From: Firm-04 sp045596625
GTDB lineage: Bacteria > Bacillota > Clostridia > Oscillospirales > Ruminococcaceae
Assembly: GCA_045596625.1 (NCBI GenBank)
Contig: JAZOCU010000017.1
Location: forward strand, 1-62,936
Reading direction: 5' to 3'
Length of the DNA stretch: 62,936 nucleotides
The notes under the pieces were generated by a model. The model was given only the letters and a program-made list of their open reading frames with translations, was not told the origin of the DNA and searched no databases. Shown one piece after another: positions 26,065 through 36,296 of this stretch; the stretch's first letter is position 1, and each line of letters begins with the position of its first letter. A program made the position numbers and the translations under genes.

Positions 26065-27099
26065 ATGGATCGCAACACCGCAATCAAACTGATCTGCTCT
26101 GCATTGCCTGCTCTGATTTTTGCTGCCGTTGCCGGCGGTTTGGGCCTTGCACTGCATGAAGAACGAAAGAAAAATGATGTCATTGAGACTATGCAGCAAA
26201 CGCTTGACACGCAACCAGCTCCCACTACTTCTGCAACCTATAACACCGTAGTCGTAGACCGTTTTTATGATCGTGCCGGACAAAAGATCCTGCTTTCCGA
26301 TGATGTGTACGGTGAGATCTGGCTCCCTGTACTGGAAGATGTACCTCTTTCTACACATCCACTGGAGCTGTTGAAGGAAAAAGACGGCCGTATGGTCTCC
26401 TATGATTCCTATGGAAGCATGAATGCCATGGCCGGCATTGATATTTCCGTTTACAATAAGGTCAATGACTGGAACGCTGTAAAAGCAGACGGCATTGAAT
26501 TCGTGATGCTGCGTGTGGGCTATCGCACCTATGGCGGCGGTGAGATCCGTGCCGATCAGGCATTTCACCAGAACTATCGTGCCGCAAAGGAGGCAGGCTT
26601 ACTGGTAGGCGCCTACTTCTTCTCGCAGGCCATTTCTATTGAAGAAGCCATCGACGAAGCAGTCTTTACCGCAAAGCAGCTGGAAGGTCTGACACTGGAT
26701 TTCCCTGTTGCCTATGACTGGGAGATCATCTATCACGATGACGAAGGCGCACGTACCGATCATGTCCCCGTAGATGTGCTCACCGATTGCTGTCTTGCTT
26801 TTTGCCAGAATATTGAGGCATTCGGCTATCAGCCTATGATCTATCAGAACAAGCGTACTTCTCTGTTTAAGCTGGATCTTCCCAGATTGCAGGATTATCC
26901 CTTCTGGCTGGCTGAATACGGTGATGGCCCCACTTATCTTTACGATTATGATATGTGGCAATACAGCTGCACCGGCACCGTCAACGGAATCGAAGGAGCC
27001 GTGGATCTGAATCTCAGCTTCTATGATTATTCCAAAGAGGGTGATCCTGCTGTGGTGCGGCCGGTCACAGATTCTACCGGTACTACAACAATCCCCTGA
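26065..27099 (+). CDS. Membrane-anchored GH25 family lysozyme
   Basis: Probably hydrolyses peptidoglycan between N-acetylmuramic acid and N-acetylglucosamine outside the cell. The 344-residue chain has a signal-anchor helix at about 6-30 and a linker or small domain to about 120. A GH25 catalytic domain follows, starting MAGIDISVYNKVNDW (Asp126) with the catalytic pair in VAYDWE (Asp218, Glu220). AYFFSQA and YDYDMWQYS are usual GH25 landmarks. The start at 26065 is set by AAAAAGGAG; a longer frame upstream has no ribosome site. It has its own promoter and a strong terminator. It could be a sporulation or growth autolysin. Confidence 0.9.
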   Translation: MDRNTAIKLICSALPALIFAAVAGGLGLALHEERKKNDVIETMQQTLDTQPAPTTSATYNTVVVDRFYDRAGQKILLSDDVYGEIWLPVLEDVPLSTHPLELLKEKDGRMVSYDSYGSMNAMAGIDISVYNKVNDWNAVKADGIEFVMLRVGYRTYGGGEIRADQAFHQNYRAAKEAGLLVGAYFFSQAISIEEAIDEAVFTAKQLEGLTLDFPVAYDWEIIYHDDEGARTDHVPVDVLTDCCLAFCQNIEAFGYQPMIYQNKRTSLFKLDLPRLQDYPFWLAEYGDGPTYLYDYDMWQYSCTGTVNGIEGAVDLNLSFYDYSKEGDPAVVRPVTDSTGTTTIP

Positions 27100-27110
27100 A
27101 CAGGATTTCA

Positions 27111-27147
27111 CACCGCTGCCATACAGCTTATGGCGGCGGTGTTTTTT
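27111..27147 (+). terminator. Rho-independent terminator after the GH25 gene
   Basis: Eleven-bp arms CACCGCTGCCA (27111-27121) and TGGCGGCGGTG (27131-27141), with one T-G pair, are followed by six T residues (27142-27147). Confidence 0.85.
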
Positions 27148-27210
27148 ATGAACCTGTGCATACTGTCAAACGATAGCGTCATACAATGCACAAAAACGAG
27201 GTGCATTATT

Positions 27211-27432
27211 ATGTCTGATGCGTTCCGCAATCCGCCGCCGATGCAGGATGTTTTTGCTGCACAGGGTCTGGCAGCTGTATTATTCTGTTTGCTGATCTGT
27301 ACACTGAATCTGCTGATTCCGCAGTATTGCAGTGCACTGCTTGCGATCGTGTCGGATCTCTATGAAAACAGCCCGTTGCTTTCTGCATTGGGTCAGTTCT
27401 TTTGGCAGAGGCTTGCTGCATGGTTTGCATAA
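27211..27432 (+). CDS. Small single-pass membrane protein
   Basis: A 73-residue protein: a short polar start (MSDAFRNPPPMQDV), one hydrophobic helix at about 22-40 and an amphipathic tail ending FFWQRLAAWFA. I do not recognise a family. GAGGTG is 7-8 bases before the ATG. Its 3' end overlaps the start of the M50 protease gene by 13 bases, so the two are probably translated together and the product may assist or inhibit the protease. Confidence 0.6.
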   Translation: MSDAFRNPPPMQDVFAAQGLAAVLFCLLICTLNLLIPQYCSALLAIVSDLYENSPLLSALGQFFWQRLAAWFA

Positions 27433-28007
27433 CATTGTTCGGACTGCGTATCGGCATTGATTTTACTGCGCCTGCTTTTTGTGCACTGTTGTTGCTGCTG
27501 CTTCCTCGTTCTGAAGTATGCCTTTTGCTGAGCGCTTGTCTGATCCATGAAGCGGCACATTTTCTGACATTGGCATGGGTCGGCTGCCGTCCTGCCTTTT
27601 TACGGATCTCCGCAGTGGGATGGAAGCTTTCCGCAGAACGTGCCGCTTTGTATCCCATGCAAAAACAGGTGCTGATCCTGCTTTCCGGTGCAGCAGCCAA
27701 TCTGTTGGCAGCACTGCTTTGCTATTTCGCACAGTTTCCACAGGCTATGGCCTTTCATCTTTCATTGGGGTTCTTCAATCTGCTGCCTTATCGTGCCGCT
27801 GACGGCGGCACCTTGCTGTATGCACTGCTGGAGGAGCTGCTGATGCCTGTACACAGATCTTGGATCAGACCCTTATGGTATAGCGGTATTCTTGTATTTA
27901 CAACAGCACTTGCTGCAGTTATGATCCGTCTGCCGCAGCAAAGCCTTTCTCTATGGTTGATGCTGCTGTTTCTTGTACTTTCTGAATGCTTCTTTCATAC
28001 CGAATGA
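27420..28007 (+). CDS. M50 family site-2-type metalloprotease (SpoIVFB-like)
   Basis: An intramembrane zinc protease of 195 residues with about five to six membrane segments. The zinc-binding HEAAH motif is in segment 2 (His43, Glu44, His47). The third ligand motif NLLPYRAADGG carries Asp128 where NxxPxxxxDGG is expected. This compact form without PDZ or CBS domains is like SpoIVFB, which cleaves pro-sigma-K during sporulation, although other substrates are possible. The ATG at 27420 follows AGAGG; a TTG at 27402 is a weaker alternative. Confidence 0.8.
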   Translation: MVCITLFGLRIGIDFTAPAFCALLLLLLPRSEVCLLLSACLIHEAAHFLTLAWVGCRPAFLRISAVGWKLSAERAALYPMQKQVLILLSGAAANLLAALLCYFAQFPQAMAFHLSLGFFNLLPYRAADGGTLLYALLEELLMPVHRSWIRPLWYSGILVFTTALAAVMIRLPQQSLSLWLMLLFLVLSECFFHTE

Positions 28008-28037
28008 ACCAAATTTGTCTCAACAGATTCATGCAGC

Positions 28038-28066
28038 TTGCCTTAGATCGCTTCTTGTGATATAAT
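28038..28066 (+). promoter_or_regulatory. Promoter of addB-addA
   Basis: TTGCCT at 28038-28043, 17-bp spacer and TATAAT at 28061-28066. The addB start is 36 bases further on, with AAGGAGG in between. Confidence 0.65.
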
Positions 28067-28102
28067 GATAGCAAACAGAATCAACAAGGAGGACATATTG
28101 TT

Positions 28103-31100
28103 ATGCTCCATCTGGTCATCGGCGGTGCAGGCTGCGGAAAATCTACCTATTTATTGCAGCAGCTTCAAAAGAATTTAGAACAAGGGAAAACAATACGTAC
28201 ACTGGTACCGGAACAGTTTGCCTTTACCTATGATAAAAAGCTCTATGCCGCTTTGGGTGCGGTAGGCTTCAATCGCTGCTGTACAGGAAGCTTTCGCAGT
28301 CTGACGGCAGAGCTTCTCTCATCGGTTGCCGAAGCACCCAGAGATCCTGCCGATGAAGTCGTAAAAACTGTCGTGCTGCATCAGATCCTCAGTCATCTTG
28401 GCAAAGAAAACGCACTGCGTTTTTACGGCGGACAAGCAGAACGCCCCGGTTTTTTGTTGGAAATACAAAAGCAGCTCGCTGAGCTGATGCAATCGGGCAG
28501 CACACCCGAACTGCTGACAGAAGCTGCTGTACATACAGACGGTGTACTCTCTGAAAAAGCGTTGGATATCGCAAGGATCTATCAGGAATACCTGAAGGCA
28601 CTGGAGCAGCGCAGTCTGCGGGATAGTATGTGCGATCTTGCAATGGCTGCCGCAGTTGCCGATGGCAGCGGCTATCTCAAAGGAACTTATCTGTATCTGG
28701 ATGAATTTGAATCCTTTACCGGCGATCAATATGCCATGCTGGAGATCATGCTGCAGGATGCGGCTGAGGTCTGGATCGCTTTGCGCACCGATGATCCCGA
28801 TGCACCGGATTACTCTCGTTTTGATGCAGTCAATCAGACCTGCCGCAAGCTGCGCAGAATGGCTGCAGAGCTGCATCTCCCCTGCGAAGTACATCCGATG
28901 ACGGACGCTTATCGTTTTGCGGCACCGTCTCTTGCCCATCTGAGCCGATATCTGTTTACAACAAAGCTGCCTGCCTATGAGGATGCTGCAGCAGTCACTG
29001 TCACCGAAGCCAGAGATGTTACTCTGGAAGCGGAATTTACCGCTGCACAGATTCGACAGCTTTTGCTGCAGGGAGAGGTACAGTGTCGTGATATCATGGT
29101 AGTGACTCATAACCTAGAGCGTTACGGCCCCCTGCTGGAGGCTGCATTTGCACGATATGAGATCCCCTGCTTTATGGATCTGCGCCGTAGTGTGCTGCAT
29201 ACTGCAGTCATGAAGCTTCCGCTGACATTGCTTCAGCTTGCACACCGTACCGATACCGACAGTATCCTTCTGTATTTGAAAACACAGCTTTCCCCGCTTC
29301 ACCCTGCGCAGGCTGCTATGCTGGAAAATTATGCCTATACATGGGACATCGAAGGCGAACAGTGGGAACGCAGCTTTGCTCCCGAAACAGATCCCGAAGG
29401 GCAGCTGGAAGCACTGCGTAAAACAGTCATGGAACCGGTCTTGCAGCTTAGGAAAAAAAGCAAAGTGGCATCCGGTGCCGCACTCTGTGAGGCATTGTAT
29501 CAATGCATGGAAGCTGCCGGGATTCCCGCTCGAGTGGGCGGTCTTGCGGCACATATGAATCAACAGGGGGATACCATCGGTGGTCGTGCTCTGCGGCGGC
29601 TGTGGAACCGCTTTACCGAACTGCTGGATACCATGCACGAAACGCTTGGTGAAGAACCGATCTCCTTCTTACAGCTGGCAGATCTGCTGACCGCCGTTCT
29701 CCGCCAGAACCAAATTGCCATACCGCCTCAGACACTGGATGCGGTAACGGTACAGTCCACTGCAGCTGCCCGCTATGACGCACCCAAAATCGTATTTGTA
29801 TTGGGCATCATTGAGGGAGAATTTCCTGCCAAGATCCAACTGGGCGGCTTGTTTACCGAACAAGAACGCAGTATGCTGGAGCTGCATGGTGTCACCTTGG
29901 CACGTTCAGTACGAGATCTTTGTGCCGATGAACGGCTGATCGTTTATAAAACACTTTCCGCTGCTTCACATCAGCTATATTTATCCTATCCGCTGGCAGA
30001 AGAAAACGGCAGCCGCACATTGCCCGCTGCCGTTCTGGAACAGCTGCAGCGTCTGCTGCCAAAGCGCAAAAAACAATATGCCGATCGTATGGGTGCTGCA
30101 TTTTATGTTTCTACCAAAGCTGCCGCCTACTATAGCTTTGTACAGGATTATGTGCTGGATGAAACAGAAATCACCGCGATCCGTACCATGCTCGCACAGC
30201 AACCAGAGGATGCACAGCGGTTGGAACGTCTCCGACGCACGGCAGATCCTGCCCGTCTGCGTGTCACTGATCCTGTGCTGATGCACAAACTCATCGGCAA
30301 TGAAATGCGTCTTTCTGCCACACAGATCGAAAACACCATGAAATGTCCATTTATGGGCTTTTGTGCCAACGGTCTGCGATTATATGTTCGGCGTAAACAA
30401 AATCTTAACTCACTGTCAATCGGCAATCTGGTGCATTATTGCATGGAACGCCTGTTTTTGGAATATCCCGAACGGGAACACTTTCTTGCGCTCACCGAGG
30501 CAGACCTCCGGAATCATGCCAAAATCTGCGGCGATGCCTTTCTTCAGCAGGAACTGGGCGGTATGCAGAACCGCAGTCAGCGTTTTCTGGAAAACTACCG
30601 CAGTATGGTAGAACGGATTCCGGCTCTGCTGCTGCATATTCAAGCTGAAATGGCACAATCCTCTTTCGTTCCGGATGCCTGTGAAATGGTGATCGGCACC
30701 GTAGGCGGCGTACAAGGCACTGCACCCTTTACGCTCACGTTGGCAAACGGTATGAAAGTGTATCTCAACGGCAAAATCGATCGAGTCGACCTCTGTATGC
30801 AAAACGGTCAGCGCTATCTTCGTGTGGTTGACTATAAAACAGGTGCCAAAGAATACCATCTGGGCGATCTGTATTACGGTTTGAATCTGCAGATGCTGCT
30901 GTATTTATTTGCTCTGCTGGATGGCGCACAGCAATATCAGGATGTGCTGCCTGCCGGTGTATTGTATATGCCATCGGGTGCTCCGGGTGTTGTTCGCAGC
31001 AGAGAAGATCTGCAAACCGTTGCAGAATATTTCAACAGTCATTTTCGTATGAACGGCACTGTGCTCTGTGATCGGGGCGTCCTCACCGCCATGGAACAAA

Positions 31101-31477
31101 ATGTTGCCGGCATCTATATTCCCGCGGCACTAGCCAAAGAAGACAGCGGCAGCGGAGAACCTGTACTTACCAAGGATTCTCAAGTGTTTACACCGCAGCA
31201 GCTTTCCCGTTTGCGCAGCCATGTGGAAGAGATGGTGAAATCTTGTGCTGAACAATATGCGGCAGGCGATGTGATCCCCTCTCCCATGCAGCGTAAAAGC
31301 AAAGGCAGTTTTTATGCCAATGCCTGTGCCTATTGTCCTTACAGCGGTATCTGCGGTGCAGGCGTTACCCATCCCATTGCACCAAGATTGCCAATGTCTG
31401 AAAAAGAAGCAATCAATGCAATGCAGACCATTTTGAACGAAACACAAGCTGTCGAAGAAGAGGAGGCGGTATCATGA
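28103..31477 (+). CDS. addB: Helicase-exonuclease AddAB, subunit AddB
   Basis: AddAB processes double-strand DNA ends for recombination, the Firmicutes equivalent of RecBCD. The 1124-residue subunit has an N-terminal nucleotide site (GGAGCGKST at about 7-15). Its helicase-like core is largely without helicase motifs, and a C-terminal nuclease domain carries DYKTG. The [4Fe-4S] staple that closes the nuclease domain is intact: Cys748 in MKCPF, and Cys1075, Cys1078 and Cys1084 in ACAYCPYSGIC. The length is usual. The stop overlaps the addA start by 4 bases (ATGA). Confidence 0.95.
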   Translation: MLHLVIGGAGCGKSTYLLQQLQKNLEQGKTIRTLVPEQFAFTYDKKLYAALGAVGFNRCCTGSFRSLTAELLSSVAEAPRDPADEVVKTVVLHQILSHLGKENALRFYGGQAERPGFLLEIQKQLAELMQSGSTPELLTEAAVHTDGVLSEKALDIARIYQEYLKALEQRSLRDSMCDLAMAAAVADGSGYLKGTYLYLDEFESFTGDQYAMLEIMLQDAAEVWIALRTDDPDAPDYSRFDAVNQTCRKLRRMAAELHLPCEVHPMTDAYRFAAPSLAHLSRYLFTTKLPAYEDAAAVTVTEARDVTLEAEFTAAQIRQLLLQGEVQCRDIMVVTHNLERYGPLLEAAFARYEIPCFMDLRRSVLHTAVMKLPLTLLQLAHRTDTDSILLYLKTQLSPLHPAQAAMLENYAYTWDIEGEQWERSFAPETDPEGQLEALRKTVMEPVLQLRKKSKVASGAALCEALYQCMEAAGIPARVGGLAAHMNQQGDTIGGRALRRLWNRFTELLDTMHETLGEEPISFLQLADLLTAVLRQNQIAIPPQTLDAVTVQSTAAARYDAPKIVFVLGIIEGEFPAKIQLGGLFTEQERSMLELHGVTLARSVRDLCADERLIVYKTLSAASHQLYLSYPLAEENGSRTLPAAVLEQLQRLLPKRKKQYADRMGAAFYVSTKAAAYYSFVQDYVLDETEITAIRTMLAQQPEDAQRLERLRRTADPARLRVTDPVLMHKLIGNEMRLSATQIENTMKCPFMGFCANGLRLYVRRKQNLNSLSIGNLVHYCMERLFLEYPEREHFLALTEADLRNHAKICGDAFLQQELGGMQNRSQRFLENYRSMVERIPALLLHIQAEMAQSSFVPDACEMVIGTVGGVQGTAPFTLTLANGMKVYLNGKIDRVDLCMQNGQRYLRVVDYKTGAKEYHLGDLYYGLNLQMLLYLFALLDGAQQYQDVLPAGVLYMPSGAPGVVRSREDLQTVAEYFNSHFRMNGTVLCDRGVLTAMEQNVAGIYIPAALAKEDSGSGEPVLTKDSQVFTPQQLSRLRSHVEEMVKSCAEQYAAGDVIPSPMQRKSKGSFYANACAYCPYSGICGAGVTHPIAPRLPMSEKEAINAMQTILNETQAVEEEEAVS

Positions 31478-34400
31478 GCCGATGGACTGCAGAGCAGGAA
31501 GCGGCAATCCTTGCCAGAGGTGCTTCTTTGGTCGTCAGTGCAGCAGCCGGAAGCGGAAAGACCTCTGTATTGGTAGAGCGATTGATCCGTATGCTGTCTG
31601 ATCACGAGCATCCTACACCGGCAGAACGTGTAGTGGTTGTAACCTTCACCAACGATGCAGCGGCAGAGGTTTCTCAGCGGTTGGAGCTGGCACTCTCGCA
31701 AAAGCTGGAGCAATCACCGGAAGATGTCTGGCTGCGCCGTCAGCAGACTATGCTGCAAAGCGCAAAAATATCTACTATTCACAGCTTCTGTTTCGATCTG
31801 ATCCGAGAACAATTTGCGCAGCTTCAGATCGCAGCCGGATTCCGGATCATGGAAGCCACCGAAGAAAACCATCTCCGCAGTGAGATCGCCGATGCGATAT
31901 TGGAACAGCTTCATTCCGATGCAGTACAAGGAATACCGGAAGCTGTATCCGATCGCCGCTTGCTGCTGGATGCCTTTTGTGATCAGGACGATTCCGGGTT
32001 AGAGGCATTGCTGCTTCCATTATATCGCTGTACGGAATCTGTACCCTTTGGCACAGAGCTGCTCATGCAGGCTGCTGATAAAGCAAACAGCGGTGATCTG
32101 CTGTCTGCAACACTCTCCTTGCTGGAAGAAGCTCTGACCGAGATCCATGCGCTTTATCAGAAAGCATTAGAGCATGCCCAGACGGTCGGACAGGAAAAGA
32201 TGATCGCAGTGATCTCCGATGAGGATTTCTTTGCGGAAAAAGCACTTGCAGCCATCCAAGCCGGGAATCTGAACATGCTTGCCGATCATCTCGGTTCAGT
32301 GGTGTACGGTAAAATTCCGGGTGCAGGAAAACAATATGCAGAACCTGCCGATGCCCGCGCCGCAGCCATTGCTCTGCGAGCATTGGCGAAAGAAAAGCTG
32401 GAGGCTTTGTCTCTTTGGGTATTGCCTCTGCGCTATGCCGAATCCGATCTGTCTCGACACGGCAGTCTGCTCGCTGCACTGTATCGCTTGCTGATCCGAT
32501 TTGACGCGCTGCTGCTGGAAGAAAAGCTTGCACGCAATGCGATCGGATTTTCCGATGCCATGCGTCTGGCACTTCGTCTGCTGGCAATACGCAATTCGGA
32601 CGGTACCATACAGAAAACGCCCCTTGCCGAACAGCTTTCACAGCAATATGATCTCATTATGATCGATGAATTTCAAGATGCAGACAATCAGCAGGATCTC
32701 ATCTTCCGTATGCTTTCCCGAGGGGGCAGCGCAGAACAATACGGTGAAAATCTATTCGTTGTCGGAGACAGCAAGCAATGTATCTATCGGTTTCGTTCTG
32801 CCAATCCGGAAAACTTTATGCGTGCCATGTCCGAATCGGTTCCCTATCGGACGCCGCAGCTGGAACAAAACAGCTGTATTCATCTCAACAAGAATTTCCG
32901 CAGTGCTTCTGATGTTGTAGACTGTGTGAATCATATTTTCCGCACTATGATGAGCCAATCCATCGGTGAAATTGATTACGGCGATGAGGAAGCACTTGTA
33001 CTGGGTGCAGAATACCCTGCACAGCCTCGCCCCGTAGAGCTGCTGATGCTGGAGGAGGTCAACCGCAATGCCCATGAACCGGAGGCGGTTGCCGCTCGTA
33101 TTGCATGGCATTTACAACAAGGAACGCCTGTAAAGGAGCGTGACGGTTCACTGCGTCCTTGTCGTCCCGGTGATTTTCTCATTCTTCTGCGAACCGCCAA
33201 ACAGATGCCTCGTTATGCCGCAGCACTGCAGCAACAACAAATTCCTGTGGGTGCTGTGGAAACAGAAGGCTATCTGAAATCACCGGAGATTACGCTTCTG
33301 CTTGAGATCCTGCGCGCAGTAGACAATCCATTGCTGGATGTCTCCATGGCTTCGGCAATGCTTTCTCCCATGATTGGTTTTTCCTTGAATGATCTGGTGG
33401 CAATTCGTCTGGCTGACCGAAAAGGAAGCCTGTTCCAAGCAATGCGCTGCATTGCCGCTGAACCTCAGACATATGACACAGCTCTGGCAAAACGCTGCGA
33501 AACATTTCTGTACTTTCTGGAATCCATGCGCTTATTTTCAGCTATGGAAACACCGGAGCAACTGATCCGCCGTGTGTATCATCAGACCGATTTTCTCGGT
33601 ATGATGCAGCTCTCCGGTGGATCAGATCAGAAAAAGGCAAATCTGCGCGCCCTGCTTTCTCATGCAAAACAGTTTGAAAACAATCGGGGCGGTGGTTTGT
33701 CGGCATTTCTCCGCTATCTGGATGGCATTCTTGCTCGGGGTAGCGACCTGGAAAGCGGCAGTGTGCTCGCAGGCACCAATGATGTGGTTTCTATCAAGAC
33801 CATCCACAAATCCAAAGGTCTGGAGGCACCCTTTGTTATTCTTGCCCACTCAGAACGACTCTTTTCTTCCAAGGACAGAGAATCGGATTTTCAGTTTCAT
33901 ACCACTGTGGGCTTCGGATTCCGTCTCCATGACCCGACGCATTATACCTGCGGCACGACTTTGCCCTATGAAACCATTGCGGCCCTCAATCGAAAAGAAT
34001 CCATCAGTGAAGAAATGCGTCTGCTTTACGTAGCTTTGACACGTGCCCGTGAATATTTGATCCTTCCGCTTTGCTATACCAAAAAAGCCGCTGAGCGCGC
34101 CGCTTCCTATGCAGCGATTCAGCTTGCTTTTGGCGGTCAGACCGATGCCCTGAGCCGTTCGGCAAATTCAATGCGGGATTGGCTGCTGATGGCACTGATC
34201 CGGAATCCTTCCTGTGAAAAGCTGCGGCGTATTTTGAATGTGTCGACTCCATCCGATCCAAATCAACCGCTGCTGTCTGTCCGTATTCTTACCTCCGACG
34301 AGCTGGAAATCAAGGAAAATGCCTTTGAAGCCACGGAATCAACGGATTCCGAACGCATCGCAGATGAAGCATTACTGAACACGATCACGACACAATGTTC

Positions 34401-35049
34401 ATGGCATTATGACAGTCCGTTGGCAGGCCTGACCGCAAAATACGGTGTTTCGGAGCTTGCAAAGCCGGAGGATTTTTCAACGCCGCTGCGCCGCCCATTG
34501 TTCATGCGGAATCAACGCGGCTTGACCGGTGCCGAACGCGGTACTGCGTTGCATACCTTTTTGGAATATGCCGATTTTGCTGCTGCGGCACAAGATCTTC
34601 CCGCTGAAATCAACCGACTTACTGCTTTGGGCAGAATCACACAACGACAAGCCAAAGCGGTTGCTGCCTCCGATCTTGCTGCATTTTTCAGCTCACCGCT
34701 TTATGCCCGCATCGCTGCAGCCAGATCTGTGGAACGTGAAAAGAAATTTACAGTCCGTCTTGCTGATCTCCATTTGCATGGTGCGCTTGCACCCATCGGT
34801 GCACAATATGCAGGCACTGACGGTCTGCTGATCGGTATCATGGATCTCGTCTTTGAAGAAGAAGGCGGCATCGTACTGGTAGATTATAAAACCGATCGCA
34901 ATGTCAAGGATACCGATCTGCTGGAGCGATATACCGAACAATTACAACTCTATGCAGAAGCGCTGCGCTTGCTGACCGGACAACCCGTTGCGGAATGCTA
35001 TCTCTATTCCTTATCCTTGCAGCGTGCAATTCCTGTTTCTCTTGATTAA
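31474..35049 (+). CDS. addA: Helicase-exonuclease AddAB, subunit AddA
   Basis: The UvrD-type motor and nuclease subunit, 1191 residues. Walker A SAAAGSGKTS lies at about 22-31, and motif II DEFQDADNQQ starts at Asp398. Motifs KNFRS and TIHKSKGLEAP, then LLYVALTRAREYL, follow in order. A RecB-type nuclease domain with VDYKTD (Asp1137, Lys1139) is at the C-terminus. Length and nuclease motif distinguish it from PcrA/UvrD. It is cotranscribed with addB and ends at a strong terminator. Confidence 0.95.
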   Translation: MSRWTAEQEAAILARGASLVVSAAAGSGKTSVLVERLIRMLSDHEHPTPAERVVVVTFTNDAAAEVSQRLELALSQKLEQSPEDVWLRRQQTMLQSAKISTIHSFCFDLIREQFAQLQIAAGFRIMEATEENHLRSEIADAILEQLHSDAVQGIPEAVSDRRLLLDAFCDQDDSGLEALLLPLYRCTESVPFGTELLMQAADKANSGDLLSATLSLLEEALTEIHALYQKALEHAQTVGQEKMIAVISDEDFFAEKALAAIQAGNLNMLADHLGSVVYGKIPGAGKQYAEPADARAAAIALRALAKEKLEALSLWVLPLRYAESDLSRHGSLLAALYRLLIRFDALLLEEKLARNAIGFSDAMRLALRLLAIRNSDGTIQKTPLAEQLSQQYDLIMIDEFQDADNQQDLIFRMLSRGGSAEQYGENLFVVGDSKQCIYRFRSANPENFMRAMSESVPYRTPQLEQNSCIHLNKNFRSASDVVDCVNHIFRTMMSQSIGEIDYGDEEALVLGAEYPAQPRPVELLMLEEVNRNAHEPEAVAARIAWHLQQGTPVKERDGSLRPCRPGDFLILLRTAKQMPRYAAALQQQQIPVGAVETEGYLKSPEITLLLEILRAVDNPLLDVSMASAMLSPMIGFSLNDLVAIRLADRKGSLFQAMRCIAAEPQTYDTALAKRCETFLYFLESMRLFSAMETPEQLIRRVYHQTDFLGMMQLSGGSDQKKANLRALLSHAKQFENNRGGGLSAFLRYLDGILARGSDLESGSVLAGTNDVVSIKTIHKSKGLEAPFVILAHSERLFSSKDRESDFQFHTTVGFGFRLHDPTHYTCGTTLPYETIAALNRKESISEEMRLLYVALTRAREYLILPLCYTKKAAERAASYAAIQLAFGGQTDALSRSANSMRDWLLMALIRNPSCEKLRRILNVSTPSDPNQPLLSVRILTSDELEIKENAFEATESTDSERIADEALLNTITTQCSWHYDSPLAGLTAKYGVSELAKPEDFSTPLRRPLFMRNQRGLTGAERGTALHTFLEYADFAAAAQDLPAEINRLTALGRITQRQAKAVAASDLAAFFSSPLYARIAAARSVEREKKFTVRLADLHLHGALAPIGAQYAGTDGLLIGIMDLVFEEEGGIVLVDYKTDRNVKDTDLLERYTEQLQLYAEALRLLTGQPVAECYLYSLSLQRAIPVSLD

Positions 35050-35062
35050 GCAGCTTCCATTG

Positions 35063-35115
35063 AAACAGCGCATACGAAAAAGCGTATAAAAACGCAGATC
35101 TCGTATGCGCTGTTT
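35063..35115. terminator. Bidirectional terminator between addA and the aminotransferase gene
   Basis: Perfect 15-bp arms (35063-35077 and 35101-35115; AAACAGCGCATACGA and complement) enclose a 23-nt loop that has its own small AGCGT/ACGC stem. The right arm ends in TTT. It also lies directly after the stop of the minus-strand gene at 35117. Confidence 0.75.
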
Positions 35116-35116
35116 A

Positions 35117-36250
35117 TTATTGCTGCCGTAAAGCATACAGCAGAGCATCCACCTGGGCTGCGGTGTTGAATACTGAGGGTGCAAAACGCACCGTGCCATC
35201 CATGGTACTCAACGCCCGATGCGCTAACGGTGCACAATGCAATCCGGCTCGCAGACAAAAGCCCTTATCATGCAATCTTGCAGCAGTATCTGCTGCAAAT
35301 TCCCTACCTATGACAAAGGATACCACAGGTGCATAGACTGCACCGGCTCTGCGGTCGATCACAGCATTCGGCAGTGTTTGCAATCCACGCAGAAACCGTT
35401 GACAAAGTGCCTCTTCCTTCTGATGGATCTGTTTCATTCCATATCGTCTGATCCATTTGATCCCTGCTTGCAGCGCTGCGATTCCGGGTACATTGACGGT
35501 TCCGGCTTCCAATGCATCGGGCAGAAAATCAGGCTGTTCAAGATTTGCCGATAGCGATCCCGTGCCGCCCTGCATCAGTGATTTTATGGCAACCGAACCA
35601 TCGGTAACCAATAAGCCTGTGCCCATAATGCCATATAAACCTTTGTGTCCTGCAGTACATAAAATATTGATACCATCCTGCAGCGTCACCGGCAGCAAAC
35701 CGCAGGCCTGTGCACCATCTGCAATAAACAACAGACCATATTGACGGCATAGAGCTGCAATTTTCCGATACGGCAAAATCTGTCCGGTCACATTGCTGAC
35801 TAAGGTACATACAACGGCTCGCGTTTTAGGCGTGATACATTGTCGGATCCGCTCCAATGTCAGTGCATCATCCGCATCTGTGACTGCGATGCTATACGTA
35901 CAAAATCCTCTGGCAGCCATTGCAGCAAGAGGACGTACAACGGAATTATGCTCCATATCGCTGATGATCACATGATCGTCCTTTTGCAGTACACCATATA
36001 ATGCAAGATTCAAGGCATGGGTACAATTTTGCGTAAACACAACATATTCCGGCTCTGTACCGAAAAAATCCGCAATCAGCTCCCGTGTTTGATATACCAG
36101 ATTTCCGGCACGCTGCGATAGCAGATGACCGCCTCTGCCCGGATTACCGCCCTGCTTCTGCAATGCATTTTGAACCGCCGACAAAACGCCGAAAGGCTTT
36201 GGCCAGCTCGTTGCAGCGTTATCAAAATAGATCGGAGATGAAATTTTCAT
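35117..36250 (-). CDS. Class V aminotransferase, cysteine desulfurase family
   Basis: A PLP enzyme of 377 residues related to SufS/NifS that would take sulfur (or selenium) from cysteine. IYFDNAATSWPKP is at the start. The PLP-binding region has VVFTQNCTHALNLA, Asp178 in FIADGAQ, and the Schiff-base Lys203 in AGHKGLYG. The catalytic loop RAGLHCAP carries Cys339. GGTGSLS and TVNVPGIAAL are typical of the SufS-like group often labelled simply class V aminotransferase. The ATG at 36250 follows GGAAGGAG at 10 bases. No suf or isc scaffold genes are nearby, and the DUF3343-like gene upstream suggests a dedicated sulfur or selenium acceptor. Confidence 0.85.
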   Translation of the reverse strand: MKISSPIYFDNAATSWPKPFGVLSAVQNALQKQGGNPGRGGHLLSQRAGNLVYQTRELIADFFGTEPEYVVFTQNCTHALNLALYGVLQKDDHVIISDMEHNSVVRPLAAMAARGFCTYSIAVTDADDALTLERIRQCITPKTRAVVCTLVSNVTGQILPYRKIAALCRQYGLLFIADGAQACGLLPVTLQDGINILCTAGHKGLYGIMGTGLLVTDGSVAIKSLMQGGTGSLSANLEQPDFLPDALEAGTVNVPGIAALQAGIKWIRRYGMKQIHQKEEALCQRFLRGLQTLPNAVIDRRAGAVYAPVVSFVIGREFAADTAARLHDKGFCLRAGLHCAPLAHRALSTMDGTVRFAPSVFNTAAQVDALLYALRQQ

Positions 36251-36296
36251 GGCAACAAAACTCCTTCCAAACGGCAAAGCCATCGGCTGCCGACAG

